Assembly: GCA_029834535.1 (NCBI GenBank)
Contig: JAQMWT010000136.1
Span: 1-64,000 of the forward strand
Source of the DNA: Chrysophaeum taylorii
Taxonomy: Eukaryota > Sar > Pelagophyceae > Pelagomonadales > Pelagomonadaceae
DNA: 64,000 nt
Direction of reading: 5' to 3'
Shown: in pieces, positions 50,291 to 59,700 of the stretch
How positions within the stretch are numbered: the stretch's first letter is position 1
Layout of the letters: the number at the start of each line of letters is the position of its first letter
The notes under the pieces: generated by a model
Seen by the model: only the letters and a program-made list of their open reading frames with translations
Told to the model about the DNA's origin: nothing
The model's database searches: none
Translations under genes and position numbers: made by a program

Positions 50291-52120
50291 TCACCAGTCT
50301 CCGCCGTAGCCGCCCGAGCCCGAAATGAGGTCTTTGCGGGTGCTCGCGAGGCGCCGCGCGTCCTTGTCGCGCTTGGGGCACTCGGTGATTCGGTGGCCAA
50401 GACCCCCGCAAAAGGGGCAAGCCTCTCTTGGGTGGTGGTCGCCGCCGCGGAGACGAAGATGATCGTCGTCGTCGTCGTCGTCGTCGAGGATCTGGAGAAC
50501 GGGGGGGACGCGCTGGCGGGCTTCGACCAGCAAACTCTTGAGGTCTCGGAGGGCGGTGGGGTCGGTGGTCTTGCTGATAAAGGTGGTGGCGACGCCCGTC
50601 TTGCCGCAGCGGCCCGTGCGACCGATGCGATGGACGTAGTTCTCGATCTCCGAGGGCATGTCGAAGTTAACGACGTGCTGAATGTCGGGAAAGTCGAGGC
50701 CCTTGGCGGCGACGTCGGTCGCAACAAGGACGTCCTTTTTGCCGCTCTTAAAGTCGCGGATCGCGTCGTTGCGGTCGGCCTGATTCTTGGAGCCGTGGAT
50801 CGAGGCGGCCGCTACGCCCTTGAGCAGCAAGTACTCGTGAATGTCGTCGACGTCGGCTTTGCGCTCGCAAAATACGACCACGGGCGGAGCCGTCTTCTGG
50901 AGACACTCGAGGAGATACACGATCCGGGCCTCGGGTCGCACAACCTCCACTTCTTGGAGAACGTCCAGATTCGCCGCGCCGGCTCGCGAGACGTTGACGA
51001 CGATCGGCCCGAAAAGCGCCGTCCGCGCGAAGTCGCGAAATTTTTGGGGGAACGTCGCCGAAAACAAAAGCGTCTGTCGCTCGGTCGGAGGGAAGTGGTT
51101 GATGATGCGCTTCACGTCTTCGTCGAACCCGAGGTCGAGCATGCGATCGCCCTCGTCCAAGCACAAATAGCAACACTTGGCGAGCGAGTAAGCGCCGCCG
51201 TCGAGGAAGTCGACGAGTCGGCCCGGCGTCGCGACCATCGCGTGGACGCCATTATGCGAAAGTTGCGACCTCTTGTCCTCGCCCCCCACAACGCAGACGG
51301 CGCGGATTATGCTCCCACCGCTGTTGATGGCGTCGACGTAGTACTTGACAACGTCGTAAGTCTGCTTGGCGAGCTCTCGAGACGGACACAAAATCAACCC
51401 GACCGGTCCGTCTCCCGGTCCGAACGCCGCTTCCTCCTCTCGCTCCATCGCCCGGACGACCAGGGGGATCGTAAAGGTCACGGTCTTGCCGGACCCAGTG
51501 AAGGCAATCCCGATCATGTCGCGCCCCGAGAGCGCTACCGGCATCCCCTGCGCTTGGATCGGCGTCGGCCTCTTGATCTTCTTCGCGGCCAACGCTCGCA
51601 CCAGTTTCTCGGGAAGACCCATGTCGCCGAACCGCTTTATGGGCGCCGGCGGATCCTCCCCGTCCACGATAATGCCCCACTTCTTCCGCACGCCGAGGGC
51701 CTCGGCGGGACTCGTTCGCCGCGCCTTTCTCGACGGTTCCCATTTCGTTCGTACCGGCGCTCGTTCCGTCGAGTTAGAGATCTCCTGCGCTGTCTGGAGC
51801 GCGTTCGTCTGCGCCCGCGACGCTTCCTGCACCAGCCGCTCCTCCTCTTCGCGCAATCGGTCGCGCTGCAGCTCCGCCGCCTCGGCCACCAACGTCTTCA
51901 CCTCTCTCCTCTTGTCATCCTCCTTCTTTGGGCCCGCCCGCCGCTGCTTCAACGGCACCCATATTTGCTCATCATCATCCTCCTCCGCAACATCCTCCTC
52001 CGCAACATCCTCCTCGGGGGTCACCCACCGCTGCCGGAACGCGTCCCACACACGCTCCGACGACGTCGACGACAATCCCTTCCGCTTCATCCCCCTTTTG
52101 AGAAGATAGGAGGTGTTCAT
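50291..52120 (-). CDS. DDX41: DEAD-box RNA helicase, DDX41/Abstrakt-like, with DEGD variant motif II
   Basis: 609 aa, close to DDX41, an RNA helicase linked to spliceosomes and nuclear RNA processing. Order of parts: acidic/coiled N-terminus with Ile-Trp-Val-Pro-Leu-Lys-Gln-Arg-Arg (about 53-61), typical of DDX41; Q motif region Arg-Pro-Thr-Pro-Ile-Gln (184-189); motif I Ala-Phe-Thr-Gly-Ser-Gly-Lys-Thr (206-213); motif Ia Pro-Ser-Arg-Glu-Leu. Motif II is Asp-Glu-Gly-Asp (322-325) where Asp-Glu-Ala-Asp is usual. Motif III is Ser-Ala-Thr, motif VI His-Arg-Ile-Gly-Arg-Thr-Gly-Arg. The tail has the CCHC zinc knuckle Cys-Pro-Phe-Cys-Gly-Gly-Leu-Gly-His-Arg-Ile-Thr-Glu-Cys, diagnostic for DDX41. 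ATG at 52120; CTAA repeats just upstream. Confidence 0.9.
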   Translation of the reverse strand: MNTSYLLKRGMKRKGLSSTSSERVWDAFRQRWVTPEEDVAEEDVAEEDDDEQIWVPLKQRRAGPKKEDDKRREVKTLVAEAAELQRDRLREEEERLVQEASRAQTNALQTAQEISNSTERAPVRTKWEPSRKARRTSPAEALGVRKKWGIIVDGEDPPAPIKRFGDMGLPEKLVRALAAKKIKRPTPIQAQGMPVALSGRDMIGIAFTGSGKTVTFTIPLVVRAMEREEEAAFGPGDGPVGLILCPSRELAKQTYDVVKYYVDAINSGGSIIRAVCVVGGEDKRSQLSHNGVHAMVATPGRLVDFLDGGAYSLAKCCYLCLDEGDRMLDLGFDEDVKRIINHFPPTERQTLLFSATFPQKFRDFARTALFGPIVVNVSRAGAANLDVLQEVEVVRPEARIVYLLECLQKTAPPVVVFCERKADVDDIHEYLLLKGVAAASIHGSKNQADRNDAIRDFKSGKKDVLVATDVAAKGLDFPDIQHVVNFDMPSEIENYVHRIGRTGRCGKTGVATTFISKTTDPTALRDLKSLLVEARQRVPPVLQILDDDDDDDDHLRLRGGDHHPREACPFCGGLGHRITECPKRDKDARRLASTRKDLISGSGGYGGDW

Positions 52121-52189
52121 AATAATAACTAACTAACTAACTAACTAACTCACCCTGTTGTTGTTGTTTGTTTGATATATCAGCTCCTC

Positions 52190-53539
52190 ATGTTCTTGCT
52201 CCTTTTTGCGAGCAGCGTCTGCGGCCTGAATACAATGTTTGGCGGGAGCGTGAGGCCCCCAAGCGCCCGGGAGTGGTCAGAGCTCGATATCCCCGAGCAT
52301 CTGCGGGAGACGAATCTGCGCGAAGGGCCGCCGAGCGCGCGCGCCCTGGAGCGTCCCTTTGGGAGGAGCGCAACGGCGGCGCCGAGCATCACCTTGTATA
52401 GGGACCACGCGGCGTGGTGCCCCTATTGTCAGAAGACTTGGATGCTTCTGGAGGAAAAGCGCGTGCCCTACCGCATCGAGAAGATCAACATGGCGTGCTA
52501 CGGCGACAAGCCTAGGTCGTTTTTCGACGCTCAGCCGTCCGGGACGCTCCCCGCGGCGGAAATCGACGGGTCGGTGCTGCGGTCGAGCGACGCCATTATC
52601 CTCGCCATCCTCGACGCACCGGGCGATGCGAGCCTGGACGCGCGGCAGCACCCCCGGTGCTCGTTCCTCCTCGATCTCGAGCGCCAACATTTTTCGGCCT
52701 GGTTGCGGTGGCTCGGCGGCGGCGAGGGCGACAAGTCGTACTTCGTCCAGGTCCTCGATGCGGTCGAAGCAGCGATCGAAGGGCCCTATTTTCTCGGGGA
52801 CTTTACGTTTGTCGACTGCATGTACGCGCCCTTCCTCGAGAGGATGGCTGCGAGCTTGGCATATTTCAAGGGCTGGGTCGCGCGCGGCGCTCGAGAAACG
52901 ACGGGCGATCCCGACCTCGACGCCTGGCAGCGGTACCCCAAGCTCAACGCCTGGTTCGACGCGATGGAGACCCGTCCCGCCTACCGCGCGACGATGTCGG
53001 ACTGGTACACGCACGCCCACGATCTTCCGCCGCAGTTGGGGGGTTGCGTCTCGTCGAGAACGGCCGGCGCCGTCGAAGTTCGGAGCGACGTCGACTCGTG
53101 GACTTCAGAGGCGCCACGATTCGAGCCGCTCTGGCCCTGGGTTGATGATGCGCGCAAGGAGGCCGCGGCACGCCTCGTGGCGAACGGCCCCAACGTGGCC
53201 AAGTTCGCCGCGAGGGGGGCGAGCGCGCCCGGCTTTCCGCCCTTTCGCGCCGAGTTGGCCGACCCGAACGCGCGACCCAACGACCGCCTCTTGCCCGCCG
53301 TCGACGCTTTTCTCCGCCTCGTGGCCGAAAACCTCCTTGTTCGCCAGCACCCGGGGGGCGATGATGGGTACGCGACCGCGGTCTCGTCTCTCACGACCTC
53401 GGACGCCCGCGACCTCGGAAAGTGCGTTGCCTACCTCCGGGACCGCGTCGGCGTGCCTCGCGACATGTCCTTCCCCGCCGCGCGCGCCCTCCGCCTCGAG
53501 TGCAACGCCCTCATCGACGCCCTCCACGGGGTGCATTGA
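52190..53539 (+). CDS. GST/thioredoxin-fold protein with C-terminal extension, secretory or plastid-bound
   Basis: 449 aa. ATG at 52190 (the frame upstream starts at a TTG). The hydrophobic start (Phe-Leu-Leu-Leu-Phe-Ala-Ser-Ser-Val-Cys-Gly) is a likely signal peptide. Residues about 65-150 form a GST N-terminal (thioredoxin-like) fold: Ala-Ala-Trp-Cys-Pro-Tyr-Cys-Gln-Lys, a Cys-Pro-Tyr-Cys redox pair as in glutaredoxin/DHAR-type enzymes, then Leu-Pro-Ala-Ala-Glu-Ile-Asp-Gly and Ser-Ser-Asp-Ala-Ile for glutathione contacts. A GST C-terminal helical domain follows to about 290, with Phe-Thr-Phe-Val-Asp-Cys-Met-Tyr-Ala-Pro. The last 160 residues are helical with no family recognised. Activity may be glutathione-dependent reduction; substrate unknown. 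It is divergent from DDX41 with about 69 bp between starts. Confidence 0.75.
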   Translation: MFLLLFASSVCGLNTMFGGSVRPPSAREWSELDIPEHLRETNLREGPPSARALERPFGRSATAAPSITLYRDHAAWCPYCQKTWMLLEEKRVPYRIEKINMACYGDKPRSFFDAQPSGTLPAAEIDGSVLRSSDAIILAILDAPGDASLDARQHPRCSFLLDLERQHFSAWLRWLGGGEGDKSYFVQVLDAVEAAIEGPYFLGDFTFVDCMYAPFLERMAASLAYFKGWVARGARETTGDPDLDAWQRYPKLNAWFDAMETRPAYRATMSDWYTHAHDLPPQLGGCVSSRTAGAVEVRSDVDSWTSEAPRFEPLWPWVDDARKEAAARLVANGPNVAKFAARGASAPGFPPFRAELADPNARPNDRLLPAVDAFLRLVAENLLVRQHPGGDDGYATAVSSLTTSDARDLGKCVAYLRDRVGVPRDMSFPAARALRLECNALIDALHGVH

Positions 53540-53849
53540 AGTGAAGTACATTCAGCTAATAACACCAACTTTTTTTCTTACGAGCGTCCGTTCTTTCCTC
53601 AGAAAAGAGAGAGAGAGGATTATGCACGATGATGGCTTTCTTTTTTTTTTTTTTCCCGCACACACAAGACACGCGCCAGCGCGCCAGCGCGCCAGCGCGC
53701 CAGCGCTCCGGCGGCGGCGGCGGTGGTGGTGATCACCACCGAATGACGATCGGGGATAGGCGGCGACGGCGGGTAAGTAAGGCGAGTGGTACTACTTGGG
53801 GAGGAGGTACTTTGGCGAGTCGAGGAGGAAGGATTTGGTCTACTTGGGC
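53540..53849. repeat. Spacer between convergent genes with tandem duplication
   Basis: Includes a (cgccagcg)n-like run near 53683-53707 and the first unit (53793-53840) of a near-identical 48 bp pair whose second unit is 53851-53898. The second unit codes for the end of the proton pump. Confidence 0.6.
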
Positions 53850-56663
53850 CTACTTGGGGAGGAGGTACTTTGGCGAGTCGAGGAGGAGGGATTTGGTCGT
53901 CGGCTGTTGCTTGGTGTGATGGTCTACTTTTTCGAGGATGCGGTAGAGGATGCACTTGGCGGCGTCCTGGACGAGGAAGAAGAAGAGGTTGAAGGCCCAG
54001 ACGAAGGCGCAGGCCTGCGACGAGACGGGTTCCATGGGATAGGTCTTGTCGGGAAGGGTCGCGAGCGTCGCGATGAGCGAGGCGCACAAGGTCGCGACGA
54101 CAAAGGAGGCGGCGAGGGGCTTGGACGGGGCGCGCGACCAGAAGGGACCGCGCGTTCTCGCCGCGAAGAGCGTGAGAAAGTCCGATATGCTGATCTTGAG
54201 GTACATCATCATGGTGAGCTCGGGATAGGGGAGGTAGTAGCGCCGCGCACCGTCGTAGTTGACTCGGCGTCCAAACCACTTGGCGTACTCGGGATACAAG
54301 CCGTCGGCGCTCGAGAGGCCGAGATAGAGCAGCAACAACGAAGAGGCGAGCGGCACGAGGCCGATCACCGACGCGACGATACGGAGCTGACTTAGATCCC
54401 AGTTCTGGGGGTGTTGCGCGGGGATGACGTGGTCGCGCGCGATGGTGAGCATGCAGCCGTCGTTGAGGATGGTGATGATGACGATGCCCAAAACCGGGAT
54501 GCAGAAGGAATATTTCGCGCTCTCGTAGTAGTACGGGTACGAGCAGTCCGACTCGTCGTAGTCGTGACACTCGTCGTCTCCTCCTCCTCCGAGAGCGTTG
54601 TAGTCGCAGTTTTGGAAGGCCGAGCCGTGGATGGTGTCGCCCTCGCGGATGTCGAAGCAGTAGTAGTTTCGCGGGCGGAACAACAAGCACGCGAGGAAAA
54701 AGAAGAGGACGAGCTGGAGCGTGCAGGCTATGCGGTATACGACGTAGTTGCGGACGCGCGCGAAGATACACCGGGAAGTGCGGATGGCGTCGATGATAAC
54801 GGAGAGGCCCGGCTCGGTCAAGACGATGTCCGAGGCTGCGCGGGCGGCGTCCGTCGCGCCCTCGACGGCAATCCCGATGTTGGCCTTCTTGAGCGCCGGG
54901 GCGTCGTTGACGCCGTCCCCCGTCATGCCGACCGTGTGCTGCTGGTGTTGGAGGAGTTCGACGATGCGATACTTGTGCTCGGGGTAGACCTCGGCAAAGC
55001 CGTCGACGCGCTCGGCCAGGGCCGTCGCGGCGGCCTCCGACTGTTTCTCGGCAGCGGTAAACTCGCGCATATCTACGATTTCCGGCGACGGCGCGAGCCC
55101 GATCGCCTTGGAGGTCTCGACGGCGATGGCCGTCTGGTCGCCCGTGACCATCTTGACGGTGATGCCCATCTCGTTGGCCATCTCGAGGGTCTGGCGCGTG
55201 TCGTGTCGCGGCGGGTCGAAGAGGCTCAGCACGCCGCAGAACGTCCACGGACTGTTGCCGCCGCCCTCGGCGACCGCGACCCCGAGCGAACGGAAACCGC
55301 GCTTCGCGAGCGATTCGTTCGCTCCCATGACGCGGTCCTTGACCTTGGCCTTGTCCGCGCACATCTCGAGGATCACTTTCGTCGCGCCCTTGGAGACGCG
55401 CATTTCGCGGCCGTCCGGACCGACGACCCGCGCCTCCGTTCGTTTCGCGACGGGGTCGAACGGCGTAAATTCGAGCTCCTCGTAGTCGTCGAGGCGCTCG
55501 GGGTTGACGACCGACGACACGATCACCGTGTCGATCGCGTCGGCGCCCGACTGGCGCTTGGCGGCGAGCGCGGCCAAGAACACGAGCTCGGTCGCCGACG
55601 TCACCTGCTCGTCGATGAGCACGGGCTCGAAGAGCTGGAGCTTGTTCTGCGTCAGCGTGCCCGTCTTGTCCGAGCACAATATGTTCATGCCCGCCAGCTC
55701 TTCGATGGCCGATAACCTCGCGAGAATCGCCTTCTTTTCGGCCAAAGTACGGCCGCCCACAGCCATGACGGTCGTGCTGACGATCTGCATGGCGATCGGG
55801 ATCGACGCGACCAGTATGACCACGACCGTCGACAGCGACTCGAGGAGGTCGAGTCCCGACCGATAGACTTCGACGAATATCACCGCGCACAAACTCACGC
55901 TCAGCACGAACAAAACCATCGTGTTTTGGAACATGATCTTCGCAAACCTGCCCTGCTGCTCGCCGGCGGCCCTGTTGACCATTTCGGCCGCGCGACCAAA
56001 AAAGGTCCTCGAACCCGTGAAGCAGACGACGGCCTCGATTTCGCCGCGGCGAATCACGGACCCCATAAAAACCGTGTCGTTGGTTCCGCGGGTCACGGGG
56101 AGGGACTCGCCCGTGAGGGCCGCCTGGTCGACCTCGAGAGGTTTGCCCTCCTTGAGCTTGCAGTCGGCCGGCACGATGTCGCCGAGCTTGAGGTTGACGA
56201 GGTCGCCCGGGACGAGAAACTTCGCCTCGATCGACCGGAACGCGTCCCCGCGCTTCACCGTCGCCCGCGGCGCCAGCGACTGCTTGAGGGCCTCGATCGC
56301 GTCCCCGGCCGACTTTTCCTCGAAGTAGCCCACGATTCCGTTCACCATTTGGAGCGTCATGAGGACCGCGAAGTCGTCCCAGTCCTGCTCGAAGCCGACC
56401 ACCACCGTCGCGATCCATATCATCACGGGCATCGGGCCCCAGAAAAACCCGAGAAACACCAACACCTCGTTCCTCTTCACCTCCTCGAGGAGGTTTGGTC
56501 CGTACCTTTCGAGCCGCGCGGCGGCCTCGGCCTCGCTCAAGCCCTCGGGGCCGGTCTGCATCGCGAACGAGATTTCGGCTTCCTGCTGCTCTTCCCGCGA
56601 GAGATCCTCATCACCCGTCGTCGTCGCCAGCAGCGGCGCCGACTCGGTGTTGTTGTTCACCAT
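53850..56663 (-). CDS. P-type (P3A) plasma-membrane H+-ATPase
   Basis: 937 aa, exporting protons using ATP to energise the plasma membrane. The ATG at 56663 is chosen over an upstream TTG. Motifs: Thr-Gly-Glu-Ser (184-187, actuator); the phosphorylated Asp in Cys-Ser-Asp-Lys-Thr-Gly-Thr-Leu-Thr (Asp332); Lys-Gly-Ala-Thr-Lys nucleotide loop; Met-Val-Thr-Gly-Asp-Gln; Thr-Gly-Asp-Gly-Val-Asn-Asp-Ala-Pro-Ala-Leu. The Pro in Ala-Ser-Ile-Pro-Ile-Ala-Met of helix 4 and Ile-Leu-Asn-Asp-Gly in helix 6 fit P3A pumps. There is an unusual extracellular insertion of about 50 residues between helices 5 and 6 (about 54520-54680), rich in Asp, Tyr and Cys. The long C-terminal autoinhibitory domain of plants is absent or short. 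Divergent from TAF1 (121 bp between starts). Confidence 0.92.
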   Translation of the reverse strand: MVNNNTESAPLLATTTGDEDLSREEQQEAEISFAMQTGPEGLSEAEAAARLERYGPNLLEEVKRNEVLVFLGFFWGPMPVMIWIATVVVGFEQDWDDFAVLMTLQMVNGIVGYFEEKSAGDAIEALKQSLAPRATVKRGDAFRSIEAKFLVPGDLVNLKLGDIVPADCKLKEGKPLEVDQAALTGESLPVTRGTNDTVFMGSVIRRGEIEAVVCFTGSRTFFGRAAEMVNRAAGEQQGRFAKIMFQNTMVLFVLSVSLCAVIFVEVYRSGLDLLESLSTVVVILVASIPIAMQIVSTTVMAVGGRTLAEKKAILARLSAIEELAGMNILCSDKTGTLTQNKLQLFEPVLIDEQVTSATELVFLAALAAKRQSGADAIDTVIVSSVVNPERLDDYEELEFTPFDPVAKRTEARVVGPDGREMRVSKGATKVILEMCADKAKVKDRVMGANESLAKRGFRSLGVAVAEGGGNSPWTFCGVLSLFDPPRHDTRQTLEMANEMGITVKMVTGDQTAIAVETSKAIGLAPSPEIVDMREFTAAEKQSEAAATALAERVDGFAEVYPEHKYRIVELLQHQQHTVGMTGDGVNDAPALKKANIGIAVEGATDAARAASDIVLTEPGLSVIIDAIRTSRCIFARVRNYVVYRIACTLQLVLFFFLACLLFRPRNYYCFDIREGDTIHGSAFQNCDYNALGGGGDDECHDYDESDCSYPYYYESAKYSFCIPVLGIVIITILNDGCMLTIARDHVIPAQHPQNWDLSQLRIVASVIGLVPLASSLLLLYLGLSSADGLYPEYAKWFGRRVNYDGARRYYLPYPELTMMMYLKISISDFLTLFAARTRGPFWSRAPSKPLAASFVVATLCASLIATLATLPDKTYPMEPVSSQACAFVWAFNLFFFLVQDAAKCILYRILEKVDHHTKQQPTTKSLLLDSPKYLLPK

Positions 56664-56784
56664 CACGCACCACCCCAACCACTAAAGAGTGTAGATAGAG
56701 ATGACGACGAAAGGAATGTCGTACGCCAAATCGACCCGATGACGTCATAACGGACCGCATCATCATCCATCCATCCATCCGTAT

Positions 56785-59700
56785 ATGCTCGCCTCATCAT
56801 CGGTCGACCTCGTGGAATGGGAGTCGCGCATCATCCAGGACGTCGACGACGCACTTCCCCAAGAAGAGGCGTCGACATCAACAACAACAACACGCGCGAG
56901 AAGCACCAACGCCGCCGTCGCCTCGGGAAAGTGGGTCGACCGCGTGCGGTGGGACGACGACGACGACGACACCACTAACTCGTCGTCGTCGTCGTCCGAC
57001 GTGGAGATAATTGGTCCATTGTCTTTGTTTGGGCGGAAGCGGGTCCGGAGCGAGAAGACGTTGGTCGCCTGGGTGGAGCCGCCGTCGCGGCCCGCCGAGA
57101 AGAAGTACCGGCCGCGACGCACGATTCCGCGCGCGCCGCACTCTGTTCCCGCTCAACTCCACCGTTTCGTCTCGACCGACCCGACCCCCGCGCAGCAACT
57201 GTTTTTCCACCGGCCGCGGCTCCCCAAGGGGTACCTCGAGCGCACGTGGATCTTGTCGCCGCCCGACGAGCAGCCGCGCTCGCGGCGAAAGTCGTCGTCC
57301 GCCGTCGGGACCGAAGACCTTCGGGCGTCGGACGGGCAGCTTCTGGTGCTGGAATTTTCGGAAGAATTCCCAAGCCTCGTCGCCAACGCGGGGATGGCCT
57401 CGACGCTCATTCGGTTTGGGGACTCGGACGTCGACGACGTGACGATCACGCTCGGCGAGGGCGACTACAGCCCGGTCTGGGGCGCCTGGGACGACGGCGA
57501 CCACGCGGTGTGCTCGGACCTCCTGCGCGCGCCCGTCGTCTTCCACGAGCCGCCCGACCACCTGTTTCTGCTCGTCCTCAAACCCGCGAAAAAGAAGGGC
57601 GACGGCCCCCTCGAATGGACGATCCGCGAGCGGTCGAGGTTGGGCGTCCTCGGGCAGATAGAACCGCAGCGCGCGGTGTCGGCGCCCGGGAACAAACCGT
57701 TCAAGGCGATTCAAGAGCCGTTCGCCGCGTTCGCTATAGCCCGGACGCTCGGCCAGGCCGCGCAGTCGAAGAACCCCCAGGTCCGGGAGTTGTGTCGGGT
57801 CGGGCCCGAAGACCTCAAGGACGCCCTCTTCAAGAACACGAAAATCCACCTCGCGCTGGTCAAGCGCGCCGCGCAGACGGCGCGGGGCGAGCTCTCGGCG
57901 CGCAAGAACAAGGACTCGGGGCTCGCCGAGGCCGACGACCTCGCGACGCGCTTTTCCCCCGAGGACGTCTGCGCCTACGAGTCGGCCAACGCCTTCGCGA
58001 TGCGTCTCCAGGCGCTCGGTCTCCAGGGTCTTCCGAGCGCGCTCAAGGACGAGCAGGGCGCGCACCAGGCGGTCGCCGCCATGTATCGTCGTCTCGAGGC
58101 GGCGCGCGCGCGCGCCCGGGCCCTCCGGTCGAAGATCGCTACCTTCGCGGCCATCTCGGCGGATTTCGAGGCCGAGGTCGTGGTCCCCGCCGAGGCCCGG
58201 GCGAAGGAGCTCGATCGCGAATGGCGCGTCGCGCGTCGCGTGCACGAAGAGCTCGTCTTCTCGCCCGCCAACCTCAGCGAGGGGTTCGTGGCGCGCACCG
58301 TTCTCAAGCTCTCGGGGCTCGGCGATCCCTCGGGCACGGGCGACGCGTTCTGCTTCCAGAGAAAACGGGTCAAGGGCGGCTTCCGCGACTACAACGCCTA
58401 CATGGACCGCGTCAAGAACATCGCGCGCAAGCAGAAAATGGTGCTCTCCAAGACGTCGACCACCGCCGCCGCGCTCCCCGAGGAGGAGGAGGAGGAGGAG
58501 GAGGAGGAGAGGAGGGGGCAGACGACGGCCGCCGCCGCCGCCGAGGAGGAGAGCGACCACTCCCTGAGCGATCTCGAGAAGGAAATCGAGGAGGGCGTCG
58601 AGGAGCGGCCGGTCGCGGGTTCGGAGGCGGACGAGCGACGCGAGCTCGCCAAGCTCCGAGAACAGCGCGCGGCCGAGCAACGAGCGCGCGAGGAGGCGCG
58701 GAGAGCGACAATCCAGCAGCCGAACCGACCCAAGTACGCGGTTCGCCGCGTGCGCCGCGTCGTCGACCAGGGTCGCGAGCGCGTGGTCGTGGACTTGGAC
58801 GTCCGTCCGGCCGAAGTCGCGCGCGTCGCCAAGGCCACTAATTTTCAGATCCCGGATGCCAAACAACAACAACAACAACCACAACAACCACAACCTTCTT
58901 CGGAGGAGCGCATCGACGACCTCCTCGACGACCTAGGCCTCGAAGAGGAGTACCAGCAAATGGACCAATTCTGGCTCGGCCTCGACGTGGATCAGCAGCC
59001 AAAGCAGCAACAACAGGCGCCGCCGGCGCCGCGAGGGGGAGCGCGGACGTCGGCGACGCAGCCGACCGTCGCCCCGCCGAGCGGCGGCGCCGGCAGAGGC
59101 AAAGGCAAGTCGAAATCGCTCATGGTGAAGCTGTCGCGGTCCGCCGCGGCAGACGAGCAGGCCCCCGTCGTGAAGAAAAAACCGAGGGCCAGGGCGTCGG
59201 CGGCGCCGTCGGTTCCCGGCGACGGCGGTCCGCGGGTGCTCCCGAGCCTCAAGATCACGACGCTCCAGCGAAAATACGACGAGCACAAGGCGAACGAACG
59301 GCTGAAAAAGGCCGAAAAGCACAGGGAAGAGGCGGCCGCGTACCACCGCCGCAGCAAACCGACCAAGAAACCCCGCGCGGCCTCGGCCTCGCGCGACCGC
59401 CTCCCCCACATCCGCCTCGCCAAGCTCCTCGACGACCGCGTCCTCCTCCCCGTCTTCCGGAGACCCCTCTCGGGACCCTTCCACAAGCCCGTCCCCGTCA
59501 AAAAGGTTCCCGGCTACAAGGACAAAATCAAGCAGCCCATAGACTTGTCGACCATCCGGGAGCGCTTGACCCGAGCCTTCGTCTACCGCAAGCGACAAGA
59601 CCTTCTCGCGGCTCTCGAATTGATGGCCGCCAACGCGCGCCTCTTCAACGGCGCGAACCATGCCCTCGCCCTCGAGGCCGACGCGATCCTCGACCAGGCC

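Noticed and set aside
50162-52132. 656-codon plus-strand ORF opposite the DDX41 gene
   Set aside because: Antisense shadow in GC-rich DNA; no domain, whereas the minus strand has all helicase motifs.
56878-58893. 671-codon minus-strand ORF opposite TAF1
   Set aside because: Leu/Arg-rich antisense artefact; TAF1 core and bromodomain are on the plus strand.
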